A DNA stretch of 39,414 nt from Neobacillus mesonae (GTDB taxonomy: Bacteria; Bacillota; Bacilli; Bacillales; Cytobacillaceae): positions 1-39,414 of the forward strand of contig NZ_JAMBNQ010000043.1 of NCBI RefSeq assembly GCF_023715155.1. The letters are read 5' to 3'. The notes beneath the pieces were generated by a model. That model was not told where the DNA came from. It searched no databases and saw only the letters and a list, made by a program, of their open reading frames with translations. Position 1 is the first letter of the stretch; the number at the start of each line of letters is the position of its first letter. The position numbers were made by a program, and so were the translations under genes. This document shows positions 8,672 through 16,586 of the stretch, piece by piece.

Positions 8672-9019
8672 GTGAACAAAAATATTCCAAACGGGATTAA
8701 AAATCCTCAAACACCAGTTCCTAAGACGCCACAAATGAACGATAGAGATTTTCTAAACGATGCCTTAACTACGGAAAAATATTTAACATCCTCGTACTCG
8801 GTTGCGTTGAAAGAAGCAAGCCATGAATCGTTGTATCGTACAATTGCGTCTGTTTGCCAAGAAACGGAAAACTGTCAGCGCGATCTATATAACTTAATGT
8901 TTAAAAACGGTTGGTACGGTTTTGTCAAAGAAAGTCCACAAAATATTCAACAATCCGTTCAGCAATTTTCTAACTACTTGCAAAGTCAAGATCCTTATAT
9001 AGGAAATTCAATTCAATAA
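8672..9019 (+). CDS. CotF-family spore coat protein
   Basis: A 115-residue protein with a coat F (CotF) domain: DRDFLNDALTTEKYLTSSYS, then TENCQRDLYNLMFKNGWYGF. This family forms part of the spore coat, or associates with it, after mother-cell expression. The N-terminus is short and proline-rich; the C-terminus is Gln-rich. It starts with GTG at 8672 after a strong AAGGAGGAG site. It is the second gene of a two-gene coat operon whose first gene carries a nonsense codon. There is no signal peptide, as expected for a coat protein. Confidence 0.85.
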   Translation: MNKNIPNGIKNPQTPVPKTPQMNDRDFLNDALTTEKYLTSSYSVALKEASHESLYRTIASVCQETENCQRDLYNLMFKNGWYGFVKESPQNIQQSVQQFSNYLQSQDPYIGNSIQ

Positions 9020-9050
9020 ATAAGCGTAATCTTTAGCATTTAAGAAAAAA

Positions 9051-9077
9051 GAAGTCATTCTAACGAGGAATGGCTTC
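9051..9077 (+). terminator. Hairpin after coat operon
   Basis: GAAGTCATTC (9051-9060) pairs with GAATGGCTTC (9068-9077), with one G-U pair and a 7-base loop. The T-run is weak. The position 30 bases after the coat gene suggests a terminator. Confidence 0.5.
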
Positions 9078-9533
9078 TCAGGCTGTTAGCTTTGCACTGC
9101 AAACATGAGTTTTTCATCACTGCATCTTGGTTATGTGAGTCCTCTCAGGTTGTTAGGATTATTTTTTAATCTATTCGACCCCATGCCCATCAAGGTATAT
9201 TTTTGAAATACCCTCAAAGCTATGAAAATTCATATAAATAAAAGATATCAAGAAAGACCATCAACAAAAAGTAGATGGTCTACCAAACCTGCCCCGTCAG
9301 CTTTACAAGAAATAATCCTGCATTATAACAACGGGATTTATATCAAACTTTAATACAAATTATCAATCTTTATTAGTAACGATTAGACTTTCTTATAAAT
9401 CATCAAAATTTATTCAAAATGCACATCAGCAGGACATTGGTACTATTTTTTTATATGTTTATTTTAGAAAAATGATCGATCCATTTTTATTCTAATAAAA
9501 TTAGCTGTGAAAAATTCATAGCCATCATTTTAT
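9078..9533. other. Intergenic stretch with one hairpin
   Basis: No gene is visible. One clean hairpin, AGACCATC (9255-9262) with GATGGTCT (9274-9281), stands alone without a T-run. The remainder is AT-rich and featureless. Confidence 0.4.
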
Positions 9534-10809
9534 TTAAGTCGGTCGCTTCACTACTTCAAAATTATCGACAAGCAACAACCAATTTTGCGGAAATGCTATA
9601 CCAAGCTTCCAATAGCTCATACCCCTTAGCCTTAATTCTTTCATTAGATTAAACTTCGCTTGAATTGAGCGTGCATCCTCAAACCAAACTTCATGTCTTT
9701 TTCCGTCCTGATCAACATAATTAAAATACGGTGCCTGAGCTTGATAATCATATTGGATTGGGACATTATGCTCTGCGGCAAGTTGAATAGCCTGCTGGGG
9801 ACTAACGACTTTTGCAGTCGTACCCTGAACAAACGGCAATGTCCAGTCATAGCCGTATAAATTTTGTCCCATTACTATTTTAGAAGATGGCATCTCCGTG
9901 ATAGCATATTCCAATACCTCTCTTACAGGCCCAATTGGAGACACTGCCATAGGAGGGCCTCCACTATAACCCCATTCATATGTCATAATTACGACAAAAT
10001 CAACGATTTCTCCGTGGGCTTTATAATCGTGAGCTTCATACCATCGGCCCTTTTGTTCGGCGCTTGTTTTTGGAGCAAGAGCTGTTGAAATAAGCCATCC
10101 TTCCCTTTTAAACCGATCGCGTGTTTTACGTAAAAAACGGTTGTACGCTTCTCGGTCTTCAGGACGTAAGTATTCAAAGTCAAAGTGAATATCACGGAAC
10201 CCATATTTCTTTGCAGCAGCTACGATGTTATTGATAAAATATATCATTCAATAGGATTCGACCCAGTTCATCACTGAATCCGTCGGCTTCCTGATTTGTA
10301 ATCACCATCATCAGTACATTATTATTGGCGCTGGCAATAGCAGGGAAATTATTTAGAAGTGGCTCTTTAAGGTTACCGTCTCGCAGTGCCTGAAAGCTAA
10401 AGGGCGCTAAATAGGTTAAATACGGAGCAGCTTTCCTGGCACTGCTTTCTAACTCTGGAGAAACAGACGTACCCCTTGGTTCCACATAGGCGTTAAATTC
10501 AGCCCTAACCTTTGGACGTGGCGGGATATAAAGACGAAACCCAATCTGAAGAGGCTGATTAATACTAATACGGTTAACAGTAGCCAACTCTTGAACGGAT
10601 ATATTAAATTTCTGGGAGATCGACCATAAGCTGTCACCCGGCTGAACCCAGTAAAAGTTTCCTATTATAGGAATGACTATCGTTTGACCTGGAACGAGGT
10701 TATTTGGATTCGGAATTTCGTTTGTTTCGATAAGAGCATTTACCGTAGTCCCATATGTTTGCGCAATAAAAGTTAATGTTTGGTTTCGTTGGACTACATG
10801 GATTTGCAT
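9534..10809 (-). pseudogene. sleL: Spore cortex-lytic N-acetylglucosaminidase SleL/YaaH, frameshifted
   Basis: SleL (YaaH) is a spore-associated N-acetylglucosaminidase that trims cortex fragments during germination. From the ATG at 10809 (RBS GGGAGGG) there are two LysM repeats: HVVQRNQTLTFIAQTYGTTV near residues 4-45 and WVQPGDSLWSISQKFNISVQ near 54-97. A GH18 domain follows. Its catalytic motif is DIHFDFEYL, with the expected catalytic Glu, and further family segments are WLISTALAPKTSAEQKGRWY, VIMTYEWGYSGGPPMAVSP and MGQNLYGYDWTLPFV. Near 10240 the frame changes: LGRILLND joins INNIVAAAKKYGF with some residues missing, so a small out-of-frame deletion has occurred. Total length (about 425 codons) otherwise matches the family. 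Two separate products could only arise if the second half were translated alone. Confidence 0.85.
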
Positions 10810-11174
10810 TTTTCTTCCCTCCCTGAGAAATGAACGTTACAGACATCATATGACAAACCATAAAAAATAATCACCGTTTTGAGGTTTCGTAACAACGTTA
10901 TTATGTAGTGGATTTTTCGCTTCGAAGGTGGAGTCTTTCATGATTTTAAGACAAGTATATTAAAAAGCTCTTATTATTGTTTTTAATTTCAGAAATGTTT
11001 GTTCGGTTTTTCAAGAGTGAGTTTTAGATGGTAATTTTCAATGGAAGGGATAAAGTAAGTGGATTTAATTAAAATAGACAAATGCCTCCCCCAAGGAGGA
11101 AAATAGCAATTTCAAAATACTTTAGTTTTATAAGCTCGAAACATTAATTATGGATAAAGGGAGGCTAATTAAAG
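10810..11174. other. Upstream region of sleL, no gene seen
   Basis: Holds the sleL ribosome site and presumably its promoter on the minus strand. I find no coding frame or clear promoter motif. IS3 copy 3 begins at 11175. Confidence 0.35.
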
Positions 11175-11762
11175 TGGACCCCTTCGTCAAGACACTAATT
11201 TAAAATATTTAAGGTGGGTCAGAATCCATTATTGGATATCTGCTTTTAGGAGCCAGAGGTGCTCACTGGGGTTCATCAATCTTGTGCTTGATAAATATTT
11301 CCTCAGGAGAAGGCTCGACGGGCTTATAATACAAGCTAGTACGATTGAGCCCAAGCAGCTGAGCCTGGGTAGTGATTGGCAGCTCTTTATCATCCCAATC
11401 AATCATTTGAATACGCTCGGCCCTACTCCTTGATTCCAGATTTTTTTAAGCCACGACAATTGCGTGATTAAACGGCAAACCTCGGCGTAGAGGTTTTCAA
11501 TTTGATTTTCATATTCCGCCTTCATTTGATCCGCTTTTTTATTTTCTTTAGCGAAGATCAAGGCATTTGTTCAAGAAATGCATTTCTCCATTGTCTAATT
11601 TGATTGACGTGAATTCCATGAGATGAAGCGATTTCATTCATGGTTTTTTTCTTCCTTTAAGACCTCTAGCACGATTTGAGATTTAAACTCTGGTGTGTAT
11701 TGATTTCTTTTCATAAACCTACTTTAACATCTCCTCATTTCGTGTCTAGTTTCTTGGGTCCA
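11175..11762 (-). mobile_element. IS3-family element, copy 3, 588-bp internally deleted form
   Basis: Both terminal repeats are present (TGGACCCCTTCG at 11175; TGGACCCAAGAA on the other strand ending at 11762). Almost all of orfB is deleted, the join being near 11274 (CTCACTGGGG to TTCATCAATC). The orfA remnant has several indels and a seven-residue A-tract at 11441-11447 where the other copies have eight and nine. It encodes nothing functional but keeps both ends, so it resembles a MITE-like derivative. Confidence 0.8.
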
Positions 11763-11972
11763 TTATAATACTCCTAATCCAACAACTCCAATTAATAAAA
11801 TTAAAGAAATTGTCGGTATACCAAGCTCTGTTCCCCAACTTAATTGCACATCCCTTGTTGCAATAAAAGAAGCAGAGGCTTTAATTGAGTCGGACAATTG
11901 TTGTATTGAATAAACAATTATTCCGGTAATAATTGCCTGTGCTATAAGAAAATAATCTAATGCATCTCGCAT
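11763..11972 (-). CDS. Small membrane protein cut by IS3 copy 3
   Basis: A 69-residue product with two hydrophobic segments: YFLIAQAIITGIIVYSIQ near residues 7-24, and ISLILLIGVVGLGVL at the C-terminus. The start ATG at 11972 has an AAGGAG site. The frame ends within the TTATAA beside the IS3 terminus (LGVL then TAA), in the middle of a membrane segment, so the original C-terminus has been lost. The family is not recognised. The stretch 11973-12212 before it shows no other gene. Confidence 0.5.
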   Translation of the reverse strand: MRDALDYFLIAQAIITGIIVYSIQQLSDSIKASASFIATRDVQLSWGTELGIPTISLILLIGVVGLGVL

Positions 11973-12212
11973 TTTTTTCTCCTTTATTTTTAAATTTAAA
12001 TATCAACCACTTATGTCCAATATACTACCAATATTAACATAAGTATCCTGCATAAAATTACCCTTTAAAAGAAAAGTAGGCGCAATCCTTACAGAAAAAC
12101 GCCCTTTTCTGGAACAACTCTATTGACATTATACATCTAATTATTTACTTTTGGTTTTGTTTTCCATAGTGGTCCCTCATCTTCGAATCGTTTCCGTACC
12201 CCTACAATACCA

Positions 12213-12749
12213 TTAATATTTATCGATCGTAGCACCGAGAACAGAAGCGCGAATGAAAGGAATGTCTTGAAAACGCCTAAGCTCTTCAGCTGTTCCCGTC
12301 ACAACAGCCCCGTTATATCGAATCTCCCCTTCAGTGGAACGGGTGTTGTCCTCAATTCCATTTAAAGCTTCGTTGACTAGACTTTTACGGTATCCCTTTT
12401 TCTTTAATTCTTTCAGTGTTCTCATATTCATGTTGGTTGGAATAAGGCTCTTGAGGATTAATATCAAATCCAAAAGCCCCACCGCCACCTTTTGTTTTTA
12501 GACTATCACTATCCAGTTCGTCCTTCATTCTACGATTTGAGCTTTTGATGACGTATCTCCCCATAACCAAATCACATTTTTATAACCTATTTGCTTGGAA
12601 ACCTCAGCCAAGGTCATTGGCTTATCAAAGGAAATTGCTACTTCAATTAACTTATTTTTATCTAAATCAGTAGCAATATCGAGTTCATGGGGTAAATAAT
12701 CGTATCTTAAACCAGGATAATAAAAATCAATTTTTCGTTCAATGAGCCC
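12213..12749 (-). pseudogene. Anti-sigma factor C-terminal domain (Sigma_reg_C-like), frameshifted remnant
   Basis: Three frames join into the C-terminal part of an ECF anti-sigma factor. The first reads DFYYPGLRYDYLPHELDIAT, then KLIEVAISFDKPMTLAEVSK and NVIWLWGDT. The second, one frame away, carries GGGGAFGFDINPQEPYS. The third reads YRKSLVNEALNGIEDN and RYNGAVVTGTAEELRRFQDI, ending FIRASVLGATIDKY. The pattern of an A-x-SFDKP segment, a Trp-rich segment, GxVVTGTAEEL and LGATxDKY is typical of the sigma-factor-regulator C-terminal domain. The zinc-finger and membrane parts expected upstream are missing. A repeat hairpin sits at the break (12765-12790). Confidence 0.6.
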
Positions 12750-12764
12750 TTAAATGCAGAAATA

Positions 12765-12790
12765 GCACAATTCTTATTCCTGAATTGCGC
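12765..12790. repeat. Dispersed hairpin repeat, copy 1
   Basis: GCACAATTC (12765-12773) pairs with GAATTGCGC (12782-12790). A related unit, GCACAATTCTTACTGCAAAA then TTGCGC, occurs at 14915-14940. The loops begin similarly (TTATTCCT and CTTACTGCA). It looks like part of a small dispersed intergenic repeat. Here it lies where the anti-sigma remnant stops being recognisable. Confidence 0.5.
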
Positions 12791-13022
12791 CTGATTCTTA
12801 AATAAGTTACTGCATACTCGTTTCGTATTGTTCATGAAATGTCTTATTCTGATAAAGAAAATAAATTCGTAGACAGGTTCCGCTAAAAAAATGTTAAAAA
12901 ATACCATTATTGTGAATCCATTTTCAATTGGGTAGAATAATAACATCTATTGAATGTTTTAAATGTTTCTTCTCCTTGAAATATTTTTCTTTAATGCTAA
13001 TCACGAGTGGGAGGGATTATTA

Positions 13023-13212
13023 ATGCAACAGGAGGACATAAAGAAAAAACAGAAACAGTTAAAAACAGTTCGTCTAAATCATAGAGGTTCCAGAAAATAT
13101 TAGAGAAGAGTTTCGGAATGCAGTTGAAAAAAACGGTAAAACCATGACCGAAGTTTTAACGCTATATATGCAAAGAAATAGGCAAAGACATCGGCAAAAT
13201 ATTGCACTCTAA
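13023..13212 (+). pseudogene. Ribbon-helix-helix (CopG-like) protein, frameshifted
   Basis: From ATG 13023 (RBS GGGAGGG) the frame reads QQEDIKKKQKQLKTVRLN. One extra base near 13080 then moves the reading to IEVPENIREEFRNAVEKNGK and TMTEVLTLYMQRNRQR. The TVRLNIEVPENIREEF... pattern (beta strand followed by two helices) fits CopG/ParD-type DNA-binding proteins. With the frame repaired the protein is about 62 residues. No toxin gene follows; the next gene is convergent. Confidence 0.5.
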
Positions 13213-13229
13213 GGTATTAAATTATTATT

Positions 13230-13409
13230 TTATCGTATCTGATTCCATACCCTTTCCAGATTTAATAGGACATAAACCTTGTCACCATGTATCTCCTTAT
13301 GTATGATAAGATTTTCAAAAGATTGATCCATCTGTTCCCGTTCGTACTTATGACGTGCTCTAAGGTCCAATCCCATCAAATTTTCAAATCTTTCTTTAGA
13401 ATTTCTCAT
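13230..13409 (-). CDS. Small charged protein of unknown function
   Basis: A 59-residue, highly charged protein (RNSKERFENLMGLDLRARHK, then VYVLLNLERVWNQIR). There are two nearby ATG codons. The one at 13409 is preferred because the GAGGTG site lies 7 bases before it, while the ATG at 13415 directly abuts that site. It is convergent with the ribbon-helix-helix remnant, with no obvious terminator between them. The family is not recognised. Confidence 0.45.
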   Translation of the reverse strand: MRNSKERFENLMGLDLRARHKYEREQMDQSFENLIIHKEIHGDKVYVLLNLERVWNQIR

Positions 13410-13415
13410 ATCCAT

Positions 13416-13869
13416 TCACCTCAATAATCGATAGAACTAATTCCGGCTAATCAGACATTTGCGGGTTCGTTTCAAATCAACTGCCACATTCTTTATTTGC
13501 TTGTTCTTTCTGTTAGGCAAATTGATTTTTTGTCTTTCGTCCCTGGTGGTTGCTCTAACCACCCATTTTGAATCTATGATTGCTCCACATTGGCATATTG
13601 TACAGGTTTTAAAAGATAGTGTTCATTATTTTAGGTCGCTTTATTGACCTGCTGTTGCATATATACTTTTGCAAATAACCAATATATTATGACAGAAATC
13701 CAAGGGAGTAATGTTCTTTTGGCTTTTTTATATTTCTTTCAACATTCCTACGCAGTAGGTTAGGAAGCCACAATTTTTCAATTAATCATTTCTAAGTTGT
13801 AAATACTATTTATGGTTGATCCGAACAAAAAATCAACAAAGATTTGCCAAATAAAAAAGGGGTGAGAAA
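13416..13869. other. Intergenic stretch, no credible gene
   Basis: A 62-codon frame at 13459-13647 lacks a ribosome site and family resemblance, and I do not call it. No RNA or strong terminator is visible. Confidence 0.35.
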
Positions 13870-14050
13870 ATGCCTGATAAAAATATGTGTTCACTATATG
13901 GAATCAATGATGATTATACACAAAGTATTTAAAGATAAGAGGAAAGAAATCATTGCTATTATTTCAGAATTATCCCCTATAAAACAACAACAAGTCATCA
14001 AAAACTTAGATGAATTAATAAAAATAACAATATCAGCTTGTCACAATTAA
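13870..14050 (+). pseudogene. Small unknown protein, probably frameshifted
   Basis: A strong ribosome site (AAGGGGTGAG) precedes the ATG at 13870, which opens PDKNMCSLYGINDDYTQSI and then stops at 13930-13932. The neighbouring frame continues smoothly with FKDKRKEIIAIISELSPIKQ and VIKNLDELIKI to 14050. A one-base indel near 13928 would make a 60-residue protein. The second part is helical and resembles the C-terminal helix of MarR-type regulators only loosely. Confidence 0.35.
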
Positions 14051-14159
14051 ATTTTAGGAGTATTTTAACATCTAGTTAAAAAATTTCCTTGCCTCCTTTA
14101 TTTCAAGTGTGGAGGAATTACTTTTGTATAAATCCCCTAAATTTACACAGATTAAGCAT

Positions 14160-14178
14160 GTTGATATTTTATATCAAC
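14160..14178. promoter_or_regulatory. Palindrome upstream of the Gln-rich gene
   Basis: GTTGATAT (14160-14167) and ATATCAAC (14171-14178) form a perfect 8-bp inverted repeat with a 3-base centre, ending 29 bases before the start codon. The position and symmetry suit an operator for a dimeric regulator. No -10/-35 pair is clear. Confidence 0.4.
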
Positions 14179-14207
14179 TACAAATATCTTTTCGGGGGTA
14201 GTTATTT

Positions 14208-14534
14208 ATGACACAACAACAACAGCAACAACAAATGCAACAAGCTATTCAAGCTGCTCAACAAGCTCAACAGGCTGTTCAAGCTGCTTCTCAATCAAGT
14301 GCAAATCCACAACAATTACAACAAGCACAACAACAACTTCAACAAGCGCAACAACAATTGCAACAGGTTCAAAACCAAGCAGGGGCTCAAGCTACTGCAC
14401 AACAACAACAACAATTACAACAAGCACAACAGCAGATTCAACAGGCTCAACAACAAGTTCAGCAAGCACAAGCTACAGCTCAAGTACAACAAAATTCAGG
14501 GCAACAACAAAATCAACAAAACCGTTATCAATAA
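14208..14534 (+). CDS. Glutamine-rich low-complexity protein
   Basis: A 108-residue protein of which 60 residues are Gln, most of the rest being Ala, with scattered Leu, Val and Ile. It is built from repeats such as LQQAQQQLQQAQQQLQQ, in which a hydrophobic residue recurs, so a long helix or coiled coil is likely. There is one Tyr and one Arg at the end, no Cys, and no signal peptide. It starts at ATG 14208 after CGGGGGTAG. Gln codons are nearly all CAA, matching the UUG anticodon of the tRNA gene that follows. A terminator lies between them. Similar Gln-rich proteins in spore-formers are often annotated as hypothetical. A spore-coat or structural role is only a guess. Confidence 0.75.
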   Translation: MTQQQQQQQMQQAIQAAQQAQQAVQAASQSSANPQQLQQAQQQLQQAQQQLQQVQNQAGAQATAQQQQQLQQAQQQIQQAQQQVQQAQATAQVQQNSGQQQNQQNRYQ

Positions 14535-14539
14535 TAGTT

Positions 14540-14560
14540 ATCCCCTGCAAAGGGGATTTT
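14540..14560 (+). terminator. Terminator of the Gln-rich gene
   Basis: ATCCCC (14540-14545) pairs with GGGGAT (14552-14557) around TGCAAA, followed by TTTTG. It lies 6 bases after the stop codon and 3 bases before the tRNA, so the tRNA would need read-through or its own promoter. Confidence 0.65.
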
Positions 14561-14562
14561 GT

Positions 14563-14636
14563 TGGACTATAGCCAAGTGGTAAGGCAACAGACTTTGACT
14601 CCGTGATCGTTGGTTCGAATCCAGCTAGTCCAGCCA
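14563..14636 (+). tRNA. trnQ: tRNA-Gln (anticodon UUG), CCA encoded
   Basis: The acceptor stem TGGACTA pairs perfectly with TAGTCCA, followed by G and an encoded CCA. The D stem is GCC/GGC, the anticodon loop is CTTTGAC with anticodon TTG, and the T arm is GTTGG-TTCGAAT-CCAGC. The anticodon stem ACAGA/TCCGT contains one A-C mismatch, where B. subtilis tRNA-Gln has G-C. Apart from that the cloverleaf is complete. It may be a degenerate extra copy or still functional. Confidence 0.88.
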
Positions 14637-14860
14637 AAATTTCGCCGTAAATTTAACTTTATGGAGTGAGCAAAAACAACCAACCAAACTCATGAGATTA
14701 AGGAATTGGCGTTTGTTCGTTTTTTATCATTTTACAGTTTTTATTCATCATTGAAACATCCCTAATGGCTTTACATAAAAAAAGTAGGGTTTTACGCAAC
14801 ATCTCATTTAAAAAGGGCCCCCTATTTTGTCTTTTAGTGGATTCTATTCTCTTTAACAAT

Positions 14861-14940
14861 ATGGAACTTAATGTAAAGAAAGAGCACAATTATGGAACTT
14901 AATGTAAAGAAAGAGCACAATTCTTACTGCAAAATTGCGC
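14861..14940. repeat. 31-bp tandem duplication plus hairpin repeat, copy 2
   Basis: A 31-base unit (ATGGAACTTAATGTAAAGAA then AGAGCACAATT) occurs twice in direct tandem at 14861-14891 and 14892-14922. The second unit leads into the hairpin GCACAATT (14915-14922) with AATTGCGC (14933-14940), related to the one at 12765. Confidence 0.7.
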
Positions 14941-15125
14941 CCGTTTATTGAGCATCGGCATCACTCCATGCTCAGCAAGTAAAGTCTCCATTAGCTTAAT
15001 ACTTTCTCACAACGTTTCCGTATTCATAACCCTCACCGACTGACGCCCTGAAAAGGCGATTGCGATGTGTTTAGGAACATAAGAACCGAGTATGTTACCA
15101 CTTCGATCTTTCGTTTTTCTAGATA
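14941..15125 (-). pseudogene. Decayed minus-strand frame, unknown
   Basis: The minus strand reads RKTKDRSGNILGSYVPKHIA, then FSGRQSVRVMNTETL, a TGA, and ESIKLMETLLAEHGVMPMLN in the same frame. It looks like a coding relic with one nonsense codon, ending in the hairpin repeat. I cannot assign it. The remainder of 14640-14860 shows no gene. Confidence 0.25.
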
Positions 15126-15138
15126 ACTGTTAAAATAT

Positions 15139-15981
15139 TCAATCTAACAATTTCAAATCTGCAGTTATTTCTACCGACATTCCTTCATGAAGATATGTAT
15201 TACTTACCGTAGCCATATCTTCTAGTGAACCAATTTCAATTGGTTTTATCAAAATCTGTTTAATTCTTTCATCATCCGTATTTATGATTATTCTCGCTTC
15301 ACTTTGATTTTCAAACCGATTATGCTTAATTACTAATTCCATAGGTGGTCTCTGTCCAAAATCCCACCAACCATATTCACCGTATTTATAAAAATCAATA
15401 TAGGAAACGCGTGTAATGATTATTTCTTCTCTATTTAGTCCCAATGCCATAAGGGCATTGATAATTCTTTGTTCAAACTCCTTGTAATCGTGTATAAAAA
15501 TAACAGCAGGCTTATCTTTTTGATCTAATTTCTCTACTTCTTGAGGATCCAGATTATCCACAAAATCTCTAAAATATGATGCTGGTACCGTTGCTGTTAA
15601 TCTGTGTTTTCCCTCTTCTTTTGGGCAATCAAACATACTTTGCTTTAAAATATAAAAGCAAAAACATGGCAACTCCATATTCCTAGATCTCTTCAAGTAA
15701 ACACGTTGTCCAATAGGGATACGCACCAGATCAGGATATTCTTTATATTTCTGATTCAATTCAGTCATATGGTCAATATCAAACATATGAAATGTTGCCA
15801 TTGTTCCTTCTAATTTGTCTCCGCGCCCCTCGCCTTTTTCAAGAGCATACTGAACCCAAGAGCTTGGTGTACTAAATTTGATTTCACCTTTTTTTAATAA
15901 AGTTTCAGCATATTTTTGAGTAGTGCAGCGAAATACTGAAATAAAGTTTTCGGGTTCTGCCCATACACCTTTCTCTTCCAC
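15139..15981 (-). CDS. Unknown 280-residue cytoplasmic protein
   Basis: An intact frame starting at GTG 15981, with an AAGGAGGA site 8 bases upstream. The protein is soluble with no membrane segment. The N-terminus (ISVFRCTTQKYAETLLKKGE, then IKFSTPSSWVQYALEKGEGR) and the late RFENQSEARIIIN segment recall the layout of DUF2971-like proteins. In those an early F-S-x-P segment and a late Q-S-E-x-R segment recur, but the match is loose. An enzymatic role of ADP-ribosyltransferase type has crossed my mind only because of that layout and is unproven. It stands alone with no operon partner. Regulation is not visible. Confidence 0.7.
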   Translation of the reverse strand: MEEKGVWAEPENFISVFRCTTQKYAETLLKKGEIKFSTPSSWVQYALEKGEGRGDKLEGTMATFHMFDIDHMTELNQKYKEYPDLVRIPIGQRVYLKRSRNMELPCFCFYILKQSMFDCPKEEGKHRLTATVPASYFRDFVDNLDPQEVEKLDQKDKPAVIFIHDYKEFEQRIINALMALGLNREEIIITRVSYIDFYKYGEYGWWDFGQRPPMELVIKHNRFENQSEARIIINTDDERIKQILIKPIEIGSLEDMATVSNTYLHEGMSVEITADLKLLD

Positions 15982-16586
15982 TCTATGAGTCCTCCTTATA
16001 TTTGAAACAAAAAACCTTTAATAGCAATAGGTCTAGAACGACAACGAGCAAGATTGGGAATATTTAAATATTTGTGAATTGATTTAACTATTCTGCCCTT
16101 TCCTTCAATATTAGTCTAATCAATAACGCCTCAAATTTCCAGACAAAAAAGTAAAGGAGCCTCAAGGCACCTAAAAGTAACGCCTATCAGGAAGATGTGG
16201 TGCTATTAGATTTTGGCTGATCAAATATTAGCTGAAATCGGAACGAATATAAAGAAATGTTTCCCTCTTTGATAAGCAGAGACAGCAATCCTCTGTTCGG
16301 CATTCTTTACGACGATTAGAAAGTTTAGGATACACAGTTACGTTACAAGAACCAGAAGTATCTTAGTCTATTCAACTCGAATCTAAAAATCCAAGATCAG
16401 GCGCTCTCCCCTTTTTTTAAAACGATTGGGCCACGTCCTATTTAGTATTACCTTTTTTACAGGGTTACCGAATCCCTTGTCAAACCAAAAAATTATTAAT
16501 TTTCAATGCAATATTACATAATTGATAAAAAAATACCAGATACTTGTTATAGAATATAAAATTAATCTTAAAAAGGAATTGATAAT
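15982..16586. other. Intergenic stretch with possible transposase scraps
   Basis: No intact gene. Short frames such as ILADQILAEIGTNIKKCFPL (near 16200-16260) and RHSLRRLESLGYTVTLQEPE (near 16290-16350) look like pieces of transposases. Each is too short and too interrupted to assign. The last 60 bases hold the ribosome site (AAAAAGGAATTG) of the DUF3231 gene. Confidence 0.3.

Noticed and set aside
13023..13409. Toxin-antitoxin pair made of the ribbon-helix-helix remnant and the small charged protein
   Set aside because: The two genes are convergent rather than in one operon, the first is frameshifted, and the second resembles no toxin I know.
13459..13647. 62-residue frame with a hydrophobic start
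   Set aside because: No ribosome site, no family resemblance, and odd composition. Hydrophobic frames are common in AT-rich intergenic DNA.
14159..14207. Sigma-K promoter before the Gln-rich gene
   Set aside because: A CATG...TA string can be aligned with the -10 consensus, but no matching -35 is at the right distance.
14299..14583. A 94-codon Asn/Lys-rich frame overlapping the Gln-rich gene
   Set aside because: It is the shifted reading of CAA repeats (AAC/ACA), has no ribosome site and overlaps the tRNA. It is a shadow of the Gln-rich gene.
16170..16360. IS110-like and other transposase fragments
   Set aside because: Only 20-residue stretches look familiar and they lie in different frames with stops. 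That is too little to assign.
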